A stretch of DNA of 15,470 nt from Euperipatoides rowelli (GCA_003024985.2 PXIH01S0019555.1), one strand, 5' to 3'. Counted from the first letter of the stretch, positions 1 through 9,611 are shown. A program made the numbers and translations. Notes: generated by a model from the sequence alone, not told the origin.

Positions 1-201
1 TTGCTTCACCTCTAGTTGGCTGCAAAACATGTTGCTTAAGAAAACAATCCTGAACTATTTCTAAAAACTCATTACCGGTACTCAAAATAGCTAATGATTT
101 ATTCCAAACCTATTCCACTCTAAAAGTCCAAAAGCAATATGATAGACAATGAATATGTTGTAGCAAAAATAACACTTTTACAATCTAGAATTGAAAATAA
201 A
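1..201. other. AT-rich non-coding flank
   Basis: No gene or repeat is recognised here. The sequence is AT-rich with stops in all frames. Because the first recognised exon (8963) begins inside an Ig domain, this stretch may be intronic, but the upstream exon was not found. Confidence 0.5.
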
Positions 202-384
202 CTTGGAAGCAAAGGCATATTCAGGGGGTATCCACAGGATCTGCACCCCCACCCCCCAAAAAAAATTTAAATTTTAAAAATTTATTCCAACAGCCAAAAA
301 AAATTTTTTTATCAAAAATATATATATTATAATATGAGCCAAATCCCCTCAAAATAATTTTCTGGTTACACCCCTGCTTGGAAG
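202..384. mobile_element. hAT-like MITE (element 210-376) with 8-bp target duplication
   Basis: The 8-mer CTTGGAAG occurs at 202-209 and again at 377-384, exactly flanking a 167-bp segment. The ends form imperfect inverted repeats: CAAAGGCATATTCAGGGGG on the left and, read from the other strand, CAGGGGTGTAACCAGAAAA on the right. Most mismatches in the first 10 bases are transitions, as expected of an aged copy. An 8-bp duplication and ends of the CAGGGG type are characteristic of hAT DNA transposons. There is no room for a transposase, so this is a non-autonomous copy. The inside is C/G runs next to A/T-rich sequence (ACCCCC and long A and T runs). It does not overlap any exon. Confidence 0.68.
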
Positions 385-2086
385 TTTACTATTATTAATA
401 TTTATATTAGAATGTTAGTTCTTGTGATGAGTTATATTTTTAGATAATTATCTTTAATAGAATTAATAAATGATCAAATGTTTTCATTGTTTGTGTATAA
501 TGATACGGTAATTTAAGGTTTTCTTTGATGTTTATTCCAATAGAATAAATTTTATTTTTAAGTAGCATTATTTTAATTTTATTATTTTAATGTATCCAAC
601 TCTATATCCACTGATCAATGGACTGAAAAATCTTATCTTTTTGTAATATATGACTTTAAATCTATTTCATTGCAATTAATAAATTAAATCAAAATTATTG
701 ATACAAATATTTTGTATTTAAATTAGAAATTTTAATGCCAAGCAAATTCAATTTAAATACTGAAGCAAATCAATGAAATAAAATTAATGTAATAACAAAC
801 TTATTCCATAAAAGTCAATTTTTCAAATATGAAATTTTTCAAATGCTTTATACACGGTATAGCCCATAAAATAAACATTCATAATTTTAATGATTCATTT
901 TGTATAATTTTAAAGTCTAAAGATTAAAATTTAAATAAAACATTTTATGAAAACTTAAATTTAAAATTTGCTGCAGTAATACAAAGTCTAAAAATACCAT
1001 ATTGTTTTATTTTTTTTAGAACAAAGCAACTATTTCAATTCCGAAATACAAATGTTTCAAATAAGTATGAAATTATTGAGAATTGCTTTTGTTTTTTAAA
1101 ATATGGTTTTAGTCGGTTCATATGGATTCGTAATGAAAGGCTAAATGGCAAGTTATTTTCTTGACCAATTTTAGAAAACCTATTTTTCCACTTTTAACTT
1201 TTACGTAGAAGTAAAGTTTTTAAAATCCTATTTTGATATTTAAGCTCAACAAAATCACTAGCGTCTTAAGTATCAAGCTTATTTTTGGCCATACCTCACA
1301 AATGGCATATAGGGTCAAATCCTTTTTTTTAATATTAGAGTAATAACCCTTACCCTGAACCTAACTTCAACTACATGTAAAATTCACTATGCCCAGCCCT
1401 ATGATAATTAAGAGGTGAAATATACTTTTTTTTATCAATTTTGATATGACACAACTTCTGTCAGCCCAATCATTAACTAATCAACGGTTGTTAACGGTTA
1501 GTTTTGTGAGACACTATTACAAATCAACCAGCCAAATTCAGAAAAGCGAGCCAATCAAGTTCAATGACTTTTAGACGATGTCAAACAAAGTTTAGTTGCA
1601 ACCCAGTCGTAAAGGAAGAGTGTACCCCCCGAATATAGTTGCATTTGGCAACACCCTATTGTCCTGCTTTCACTTTTTATTCTTAACTGACTTTCTATTT
1701 TTAGCTTCTAATTTTTTAGTCTGGCTTACGTAATGAACACCGTGCTTATCTTACTATATCTGTCTTCCATTAATGAGTTTCAAAATTTTTATCAATTTCA
1801 AATAAACTTTGTCTAATATAATCGACATTAAGGAAAATGGAACCCATAACTTGTTGAGTGGAATTGTGGGGACAGTATATATTAGTTAATAATTTTTAAT
1901 TTTGAATTAATAAAATGTGGCAGAGACTAAAGTAATAATATATGTAATAATTTGTGAAAGGGAGAAATATTGGATTGAAGTGCCCTCTATAGGCAAAAAT
2001 GTAGAAGAAATATGCTCTAATAACTATCGAGCTTGATAACAGATTCTAGCAAATTTAGCAGAGGGATTAGTGTGTGCTTTAATGAG
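385..2086. other. AT-rich stretch without recognised genes
   Basis: About 1.7 kb of AT-rich DNA with frequent stops in every frame. Nothing protein-like was seen. A small interrupted palindrome built on AACGGTTG and TTAACGGTTAGTT lies near 1474-1503. The segment around 1440-1680 is less AT-rich than its surroundings and may be old repeat material, but no family could be named. Confidence 0.5.
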
Positions 2087-2438
2087 CAAGAGAATATACT
2101 CCATTGTGAAGTATACAGGTAGGAACTTAAGAGCTGCTTTATCAATTTAGTTTTATTTTGCCAAAAACGTATGTTTAATTCATCAAATTTTCTTATTTCA
2201 TTTAAAAAGGTGTTAAAATCTAAGTTTTATACAATGTTAGAAGAACGGATATGTCAAATCAAAGCAAACACCTGCTGTTTGCTTTGATTTCTATTTAAGA
2301 TTGTTCCCTTAATTATGTGTTTAATCTTCTCTAACATTTAAAAAAAATTTAGATTTTAACACCTTTTAAAATGAAATAAAAATGATGAATTAAACCTACA
2401 CTAGATGACCCATGCAGAACATTTAATACATTCTCTTG
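2087..2438. repeat. Long foldback (inverted repeat), probable MITE
   Basis: Three nested inverted pairs are visible. The outer pair is 2087-2098 (CAAGAGAATATA) against 2427-2438, 11 of 12 matching. The main arms are 2173-2245 and 2325-2395: the left arm starts GTTTAATTCAT, carries AAAGGTGTTAAAATCTAA and ends in AATGTTAG-AAGAA; the right arm carries the reverse complement with small gaps. The inner hairpin has a perfect 15-bp stem, AAATCAAAGCAAACA at 2256-2270 against 2276-2290, around the 5-nt loop CCTGC. The left side has about 45 extra bases between the outer and main arms. There is no coding capacity. A non-autonomous foldback transposon is the simplest reading. If transcribed, it would give a long hairpin RNA. 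No clear target duplication was found, so the family is not assigned. Confidence 0.8.
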
Positions 2439-4123
2439 TTTACAAAATAAACTCACGAAGAACATCTGCGCCCTCTATTTGACATTTTTTCCTCCCACGC
2501 ACCATAAAGATTTTATATATTTCGATTGTTTTGTCAAAATAAAATTAAATTGAAAAAGTTGAAAATAACATTGTAATACTGTTTAAATTTGCTTTGACAA
2601 AAAATTATTTGTTGCCATTACAGTTCTGGTTGTAGAAAAAAAAAGTAGTTAACAATAGTTGGCAACACAATAATTCTAAGTAATTTTATTATTTTTCAAG
2701 GTCAATAAAATGGTAACAAATTTAATTTTTGATGGAATGTAGGCCTAAATGTTGGATATAGTGCACATCATTTCTAAGGATATTTTTTTATTCATTTTCC
2801 GTATTTTATAAAGCATTTTTTATTATTGGTCTATCATGAATTACTGGCAAAAAAAAAAAAAAGTTAGCTGTCAATTCAAGCTAAAGTAATTTGTTTGTAG
2901 TTGTTATTTTTCACAAATAGATTGTCCATCATCGGTCTTGGAAAAGATCTAATTTGATCATGGACGGAAACCAGTTCTTATGGTCAAACCTGGAAATGTT
3001 CACTTTGCATAATTAATATTTCTTCTTTCTTCATGCTCTGAAAATGCACAAGAACAAATAAAAAATTCAAATGGCAAAGACAAAACTAATTGACCAATGT
3101 CAAGACAACTTTTTTTCCTTCTCACAATTAATTGCAGAAACAAATAATTAAGTTGGATTATATACTCTTATGAGGATAATATTGTGAAGACTGACATAGA
3201 AGCACATAAATTGGTTAAATTTATAGGAAATTAAGAATATATATTTATTAAAAATCAATCACATTAACAAAATAGCACATTATCAATTAAATTTTGACCA
3301 TGATTACAACTCACAATTTGGTCTCATAAAGAGCCAACATACAAAAAGTCCTATGATTGCTTAATTAGAAATAACATTCTATAACAAATACAGTATATTT
3401 ATAGATTGTTTCTCTAATAATGATCTACTGTTTTGATTTTTATTATAAGCTAACACATGGAAGTTGATCAATGTTTGTTTATTTCATTGGTTCAAAACGT
3501 AGATCACTTACGTGGGGAGGAGGGGGGGGGGCATGGCTTAAAGCCATAAAACTAATGTATTTGTTACAGTGAGTGTTTTTAAATGCTTGACATTCTCACC
3601 AACATTAGTCATTAGTAGTGCCATTGTCATTCATCACGTCTGGCTAAAAGATTAATAAGTTTTGTTATTTTTTTTAATAACCAACTTTACACCATAGTGG
3701 GTCTAGCATGAGTTGCCATTCACATTTTCATGCTTTATTCCAGCTCTTACAGTATGATTAGCCTTTACTTATCTTATTGTTAGTCATAACCTGTACTCCG
3801 TTCATGTTGAGCTCCTGCTACTGTTATTATACCATTGCTTTTTTTTTTTGCAGGAACTCAGAGAAACTGAATTCCTACACCTTTTTTTAAAAGTAATTTT
3901 TGAAATTTAGACTTTTTATACATTTTGATATTTTTCATAAATTACTAACAAAAAAAATTGGCACTATTTAATAGAATTGAATATTGATGTCTAAGTAAAT
4001 TCAAAGAAGATTTACTTCCCTTACATTTAAATTAAATTAAAAAAAAAAGCTATTGGATTTTTTTCTCGTCCTATTCTGAATTGAATTAAATTCGATATGT
4101 TTAATTTGTACTTGAGAACCTAT
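2439..4123. other. AT-rich stretch without recognised genes
   Basis: About 1.7 kb of AT-rich DNA with many A and T homopolymers. It includes a G-rich run near 3514-3531 and a T run with a following CAGG near 3838-3854 that looks like a splice acceptor but opens no plausible exon. No domain, RNA gene or bounded repeat was recognised. Confidence 0.5.
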
Positions 4124-4147
4124 AAAAAAAAAAAAGCTTATTAAAAA
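4124..4147. repeat. A-run plus GCTTATTAAA motif, copy 1
   Basis: A run of 12 A is followed by GCTTATTAAAAA. The same combination occurs near 4983-5002 and three times in the minisatellite at 14083-14380, so it belongs to a dispersed A-rich repeat family rather than being a chance homopolymer. Confidence 0.6.
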
Positions 4148-4982
4148 CTTTTTTCCTTTTGGTTAGAAAAGGCATGGGGCAGGCTATTATATATGAGTTC
4201 CTGCTGTAACAAGCTTGATGTTATATAATTGTTTAGGAATACACACAACACACAGTTAGGTTATAACAATCGCCATCTTTTATTATACTGAATCTCTCAC
4301 TCTCACGAGATACTAAAATGGCAATAAATAACATATCAAAAAAAAAAATGGTATAAGAAGAGGAAAAATTAATCGATTATTGATCGATTAATCGATTAAA
4401 TGTTTANTAAATAACTATTTTTTTTTTCTAGTGGATATTTTTTTTAGTAAAAATCCTTGAAAACAAAAAATAAAAAAAAATTAAAAAATATGTTACATAT
4501 GATATGACCTTTAATCATATTTCTTATTAACTTTGGCTCTAAATGCATATATTTCCTTGCAGTTTAAAACAAACTCCTTTTATTCTCTTTATTATTCATT
4601 ATTATATCTTGTTGGTTTCTGAGTTACAGCCTCAAATCTATTTGTCCTGTTCCAACATTATTTTGCATATTATGATAAGAACAGTTTTAAATGTCCTTTT
4701 ACAAATGTTATTGTCTCTATAAAAGGGTTGTTTCTAATTTTACAGTGTAATATCACATTTCATTTATTTTTTTAGTTTAGTGTTGTCATGATAGATGGAG
4801 CTGATATACATTGATTCATTGTTACAGCTAATAATGACAGAGTTCATTATACAACAAAACTACCACTATAACCAACGCCACCTAGACTATATACAATCAC
4901 GAGCAATGGTGATCTGGCCAGGGTGCCAGCTTGTCTGATTGCAAGTGGTCTACTTAAGGGTCAACAAAATGTCCATACGATT
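4148..4982. other. Repeat-derived AT-rich segment with possible LTR debris
   Basis: No gene was recognised. Near 4205-4310, read on the minus strand, an ATAATAAAAG polyadenylation-like stretch is followed about 80 bases later by an end in GTTACA, which is reminiscent of an LTR 3' end. It lies downstream of the minus-strand gypsy fragment at 5210-6129, so it could be debris of that element, but no matching second LTR was found. An ATCGAT-rich cluster is at 4370-4398. An ambiguous base is at 4407. AGGGTGCCAG near 4920 is shared with the repeat near 14055. Confidence 0.35.
4370..4398. repeat. TAATCGATTA palindrome cluster
   Basis: The 10-bp palindrome TAATCGATTA occurs at 4370-4379 and 4389-4398, with a further ATCGAT between and overlapping them. 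This may be a simple repeat or transposon remnant. ATCGAT is also a known core for Cut/Onecut-type DNA-binding proteins, but nothing here shows regulatory use. Confidence 0.6.
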
Positions 4983-5002
4983 AAAAAAAAAAGCTTATTA
5001 AA
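4983..5002. repeat. A-run plus GCTTATTAAA motif, copy 2
   Basis: Ten A followed by GCTTATTAAA, immediately downstream (in minus-strand sense) of the LINE endonuclease fragment. It matches the copies at 4124 and in the 14.1-14.4 kb array, so this may mark where the LINE piece abuts another repeat. Confidence 0.6.
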
Positions 5003-5023
5003 TTTTGATTGACAAGCAGTGGC

Positions 5024-5212
5024 TCAGTTTGCCTTAGAAAGATTAAAATCTCCTGTTATTATTATATCAAAAATACTTTTGTCACCTTTAAAAATTTCTA
5101 TTCCTTTTTCAATCCAACCAATTATATTTCTATTGCAACACATCGGTGGCCGATAAACTAGACCTATTAAATACATAATAGAACCCAGTTGAACTCTAAA
5201 CCACATGCCTTT
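5024..5212 (-). pseudogene. Non-LTR retrotransposon (LINE) endonuclease fragment
   Basis: On the minus strand, residues 39-98 of a 98-aa frame (5320 to 5024) read like the C-terminal part of an APE-type endonuclease of a LINE ORF2. The recognisable blocks are WFRVQLGSIMYLIGLVYRPP near the start and IIITGDFNL near the end. The GDFN block (residues 90-93) is a hallmark of the endonuclease/exonuclease/phosphatase fold that nicks target DNA. A stop follows four residues after GDFNL, and no reverse transcriptase of the same element follows. About a quarter of a normal endonuclease domain is present, truncated at both ends. Its upstream edge runs straight into gypsy RNase H sequence in a different frame. 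It is a dead fragment; the clade is uncertain. Confidence 0.75.
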
Positions 5213-6129
5213 CTGATTCTGCCAACGTTCTTGCCTCATATGAGATAGGTTGTTGTAGTACTGCTCCCAGTCCATAACTAGGAGAGTCAGTTGATATTTT
5301 GCACGGTCTTTTTGGGTCATAAAACTCTAATATCGGTGGTCTAGACAACATACTTTTTTATATTTTCAAATTATTTTGTGTTCATGCTCCCACACCCATT
5401 CCATTTTTTCCTTGATTATATTCCTTAATGCTGCCATTTTTTGAGATAGGTTAGGAATAAACTTCCCCAAGTATCCTATCAAGTCTAATATTCATCGCAC
5501 TTCCTCTTTATTTTTCGGTGTCTCCATGTTCATTATAGCTTTGATCTTGTTTTTATCAGGTCTTATCCTCTGCTTGTTATTTCTTCTCCTAAGAAGGTAA
5601 ATTCTTGTATTCCAATTTCACATTTTTCCCTATTCAATGTCAAGCCTGCCTCTTTTATTCTTAGTAGTATGGTACCTTTGATAATCTAATTTTGTGTTCT
5701 TCTATGGTCTTTCCCAATATCAGAATATAATCAATGTGTACTTTTACTCCACTGAGTCCTTCCAGAATACTATTCATCATTCGCTGAAATACTTCTGGTG
5801 AAGAAGTTAATCCAAAAGGTAATCTCAGAAAACAATGTCTTCCAAATGGTGTATTGAAAGTGCATAATCGTGAACTCCGTCTATCCAATGGTATCTGATG
5901 AAAGCCATTTTTCACATCCAATTTTGTAAAATATTTTGCCCCAGCCAATTCTGCCATTACTTGTTCAAATCATGTGGGTCTAAACATATATGTATTGTAG
6001 TTTCCCATTCTTCTTTTCCTTTATTACCATCGAACTAACCTAATTAGTTGGTTCTTCTACTTTTTCTATAATCCCTAATGTGATTAAATGATTTAGTTCC
6101 TTCTTTAATCTATCTCTGATCGCAAATAC
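5207..6129 (-). pseudogene. Decayed Ty3/gypsy retrotransposon: reverse transcriptase and start of RNase H
   Basis: On the minus strand from about 6129, homology starts with the conserved RDRLKKEL region that precedes the reverse transcriptase. The best-kept part is an open frame at 5957-5661 (98 aa): YFTKLDVKNGFHQIPLD holds the first catalytic Asp (residue 14), followed by TFNTPFG and LPFGLTSSPEVFQ. The active-site block that should hold two adjacent Asp reads HIDYI (residues 74-78), so the second Asp and the preceding aromatic residue are gone. Further on, GLTLNREKCEIG, YLGKFIPNLS and an RNase H start with KISTD and YGLGAVLQQPISYE (5330-5210) can be seen in shifted frames. There is an in-frame stop near 6072, frameshifts around 5970-6010, 5660-5680 and 5555, and another stop near 5487. 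Gag, protease, integrase and paired LTRs were not found. The copy cannot encode an active enzyme. It lies antisense to the Ig gene. Confidence 0.9.
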
Positions 6130-7985
6130 TATTAGCAAGTTCAGTATAACCATACAAAGCATAGTACTTTATATCTTCGTGCTTTTCAATTGAAGATAAT
6201 TCTGTTTGATGTTAATTTCAACATAAACTGTCTTATATTTTTTTTTACACCATATTACTAATTATAATATTTCTTTAAAAAAAAAATACAATAAATTTAT
6301 AAATTAAATATTGAACTTTATAAGAATAGTACGGTAATGTATTTTGTGAAGCAGACTTAAAAATAACTTATGCCTTGGGGTTACAAGAAAATTAAACACA
6401 TGAGAAAAAAGTTTAATGGAAAAAAAAGTGTTTCTTTATTAATCTAATTTTTATCCCACATCCTGAGTAATAAAAAAAAATCTGATTTTAAAAAAAAGTT
6501 ATATTTACANTCCCTTCCAAAAAAAAAAAAAAATTAAAAAATGAAATTAATGCATGTCATTTAGGGAAATTAACTAAGTGAATTTATTTTCTTTGAAATC
6601 AAATCATTAAAAAAAAAATTGTTTTATGTGATCTTTAAACAAACTCAACCAAAATTATTCAATTTTTAGGGGGGAGGGGGATAGTGCTTATTTTGAATTA
6701 GAATCACATCTTAAAAAAAAAAAAATTCCAAGGGACCCCTCTGAGGGTGATGACATCCCAATAATCTTGCATCTCCCATTCTAAAAAAAGAAGTGTCATT
6801 CTTTTTTGTAGGAACTATAAAAGGCACTAGTTCCTATTTTATAAACAAAACTATGAACATAACTAGTTTTTTTTTTTTTAAAGGAAAAGGAAAGGAAATA
6901 GCTGCTTTTATTTAAGAACTTTCCAAACACTGACTTTTACACAATTACTTCCCCAATACAGCCCAAAAGTGATTATAAATGGCACTAGAAATATTTCAAC
7001 TCAGACATTTTAAAAATAATAAACATTTAATAAGGATTATTTTAGTTAGTATCATGTACATTCATTGGGCTAGCGTTCATATTAACACTCAACAAAATTG
7101 CCTAAGAAATCTCTCCGACTATTGCCTCCTTATTTCCAACTAGATATCATGCCACATGCCCACATCTCGCATGATAAATTGAATAATCCACAAGTTTACA
7201 GAAATTTTAATTTTATCTTTGAGAAAGCCAATAGTAAAATATAATATTACACATGATTCAGATTTCGCTATTGATGAATAATTTTATAACCAAGCAAAGA
7301 GTTCTATATTGTGAAAGGAAGTAAAGAAAAAAGGATGATAGGGTTAAGAGAGAATTTTACCTAAGAGATGAGATTTTAATTTATTAATAACACTGTTGAA
7401 TTTATGCATGGTTTCCTTTCCTGTATGTATAAGGGGGACAGTCTTAGTAAATACTCAATCAAATAATAAGAATTAAAAATCTTTTAAATTTTTACTGAAA
7501 CTAAAAAAAAAAATGTTTATAAATTTTTACCGTAGGAGGCAGTCAAATCACTGTCACTATTTGTAACTTCTACATTTTTTTATTAATATATTGTAGCCTA
7601 TTTATTATTTTTAGTGCTTGTTTTTTTTTCTCTTTTGTTTGCAAATAAATTAAATAGAAGACAAACTTTTAAATAAATAATTATATTCGGCAATATATGA
7701 TGGCATTTAATATTTTTTAGCATTCAAATGTAGGATACATTCCTTGGATTTTTGATACTAGTAGGCTATAGGCAAAATAACATTCTCTACAAATACAGTA
7801 TTACAATAATTTTGAAGGGAAAACTTTTTTTAAATGTACACTAAGCTATCTATTCTAAGCAAGTGGTTTTTATGGTTTAAAAAAATAAATAATTTGCTTA
7901 CTTCTTGCTGTGAAAGAGATATTGACAATGTTTTATTTTGTTTTGCTTCCGATACGTAAGGTCGACTAGTAATTAAAATTTATAC
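6130..7985. other. AT-rich stretch without recognised genes
   Basis: The first part (6130-6240) could still be gypsy-derived, but no protein similarity is visible. The rest is AT-rich with long A runs (for example near 6280, 6470, 6520 and 6713) and a short G-rich block at 6669-6680. An ambiguous base is at 6510. No exon, RNA gene or bounded transposon was recognised. Confidence 0.5.
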
Positions 7986-8132
7986 TGTCAAGAAATGGTA
8001 GCCAAATGAATGACACCCCTACCACCATTCATGTTTAGACATAACTATACAGCTGACTCCGCATGCTGCATTAGGTGCTTGTGGTGTCTTAATATAGCAA
8101 TTCAGATTGAGTGTATTATATAAGAAACAACA

Positions 8133-8164
8133 TGAACTGAAAGTTTCCTGAACTGAAAGTTTCA
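8133..8164. repeat. 16-bp tandem duplication
   Basis: TGAACTGAAAGTTTC is repeated back to back at 8133-8148 and 8149-8164, with only the 16th base differing. The near identity suggests a recent slippage or duplication event. It sits in the less AT-rich patch at 7990-8420. Confidence 0.85.
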
Positions 8165-8227
8165 GCAGTTCATTTTGGTTGGGAACAGCAGCATACATCA
8201 ACATTTTATCAAACATTTGAACAATTT

Positions 8228-8413
8228 GCTCTCCACCCAAGAAACAATGTTTGGTTATGGAGCGATATTATTGCCATCTCATCCGGCTCTCCACATAAAT
8301 AATATCTTTGACTTAGAATTTCAGATGTCTTCATCATCTCAACTAGCTCTTCACATAAAATGTTTGGTTGTTGATGAATGTAAACTTTGTGGTCTTCTAG
8401 CTTTATACATAAG
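8228..8413 (+). repeat. Spaced direct repeats within a short open frame
   Basis: GCTCTCCAC or a close variant starts at 8228, 8286 and 8346, and a weaker copy (GCTTTATACATAAG) starts at 8400. Spacings are 58, 60 and 54 bases. A second word, AATGTTTGGTT, is shared by units 1 and 3 (8246 and 8359). An 81-aa open frame (8175-8420, +) runs through the array, and its last three repeats are in frame, giving ALHIN, ALHIK and ALYIS. The protein resembles no family I know, and a 73-aa frame also exists on the opposite strand (8240-8019), so I do not call a gene. It may be an old degenerate tandem array. Confidence 0.45.
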
Positions 8414-8420
8414 TAATTAA

Positions 8421-8962
8421 TTTGATTGTGTCAACTGTGGCATTTCTTTGGTAGTGGAAATTTTTGCTAGACTAAACCCGGCCCAGCAACCTTAGTAAAC
8501 AACAAATAATTCTAATTAGTAATCAAACTTTTGGATTCGTATAAAAGTCCAATTAAATCAATATTGTGGAAAAGAAAATAATATATATTAGCATAATTAT
8601 TCACTTAAATTATGGATTATTATAACTCTAGATAAATTTAATAATCTACAGTATATAATAATTTATTTGCATTGTGAAAAGTTTCCAATAATGTGGTCTG
8701 GTGGAATCTTTTTTAAACTGTTTTCCATTCATTTAAAATTTGAATTTTATAGTCAACAAATTTTGATAGGCAGTTGATAGAATGAAATATATAACTGTTA
8801 TAGAATTGAAATGGCTAACATACTGTATGTACTTGAAGCTATATTAATGAGTAGTTTGTTAGACTTTTTTTAAACCATTTGAAATGTTTATTGTAGTATT
8901 CATTCTATTTTATTATGCTAGGATAGAATAAAATCTTGCTCTAAAATGTCTTTTTATTTCAG
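8421..8962 (+). other. Intronic AT-rich sequence before the first Ig exon
   Basis: This is AT-rich sequence ending in a T-rich tract and TTTATTTCAG at 8953-8962, a good splice acceptor for the exon starting at 8963. The exon begins inside an Ig domain in phase 0, so this must be intron. No further element was seen. Confidence 0.7.
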
Positions 8963-9113
8963 AATGGACATTTACCTGGAGGAAACTTCACATATTCTGG
9001 ACCAGTTCTCAATGTTCCTGCTCTTCGTAAAGAGGACAGTGGTGTTTACATCTGTACAGCCAGTAATGGTGTGGGAATGGACAGCAGTTCATCATTTATG
9101 CTTCACATACAGT
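8963..9113 (+). CDS. Ig-superfamily adhesion protein (lachesin/IgLON-like), internal exon: second half of an Ig domain
   Basis: The 151-nt exon encodes 50 residues plus one base. It is bounded by TTTATTTCAG before and a perfect GTAAGT donor after. It starts in phase 0 (NGHLPGG...) and ends in phase 1. The core VLNVPALRKEDSGVYICTAS is the E-F strand signature of an I-set/C2 Ig domain: the D-S-G-x-Y-x-C pattern with its disulfide Cys at residue 31, followed by NGVG and a G strand ending in LHIQ. Joined to the next exon it gives an FAPIV linker, the arrangement seen between Ig domains 2 and 3 of lachesin-type proteins. Known members are secreted or membrane-anchored cell-adhesion proteins of the nervous system and epithelia. 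The signal peptide and anchor are outside the window. The family is sure; lachesin specifically is an inference. A 61-aa open frame at 8946-9131 overlaps it in another frame and is not real. Confidence 0.92.
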
Positions 9114-9611
9114 GTAAGTGTATGTCATTAGAATGATTATGGTGAACATTTGTCTAATAGTTTGAAATATATGTTATACTTTTTTGATAAATGTACGGTA
9201 TTCTAGGAAGAGTTAGCTATAAGCCTTTAACCCGAGTCTGATAATATAAAGTTTAGCTCTAAATTTAAGATAATGCTCTTCTAAAAATAAGACATTTCTT
9301 TTTTTTTCTTTCTTCTTTTATCAACTTTGTCATTTTCTTAATGTGAATAAATAAGAAAGAAATAATAAACTTTTCAAATAATTTTTAAATTTCTCTTTAG
9401 CTTCATGATTGTTATTGTAATGTGAATTCACTACATATACCACTTTATATACTATATCTTATACTCAACTATCTCATACTAAAGCCACCAATCAGAAGTC
9501 AACTACAAATAATAATGGAAATGCATTATAACGAACAATCGAACATCATCTCGTATAACACTCATGATTGATATATGCTAATTGAATTGTTAATGAAAAT
9601 AGAATTGTTTT

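Noticed and set aside
3514-3531. G-rich run as a possible G-quadruplex; similar G13 at 11364-11376
   Set aside because: Single homopolymer-like runs in repeat-derived sequence; nothing suggests a role beyond slippage.
3838-3860. T-run followed by GCAGG, resembling a splice acceptor
   Set aside because: The downstream reading in each frame reaches a stop quickly or lacks any Ig-like pattern.
8019-8240. 73-aa minus-strand open frame
   Set aside because: No recognised family or supporting signal. It overlaps the tandem repeats and the opposite-strand 81-aa frame, so I treat it as chance.
8946-9131. 61-aa plus-strand open frame over the first Ig exon
   Set aside because: It is a different frame from the Ig reading, crosses both splice sites and resembles nothing; it is a shadow of the real exon.
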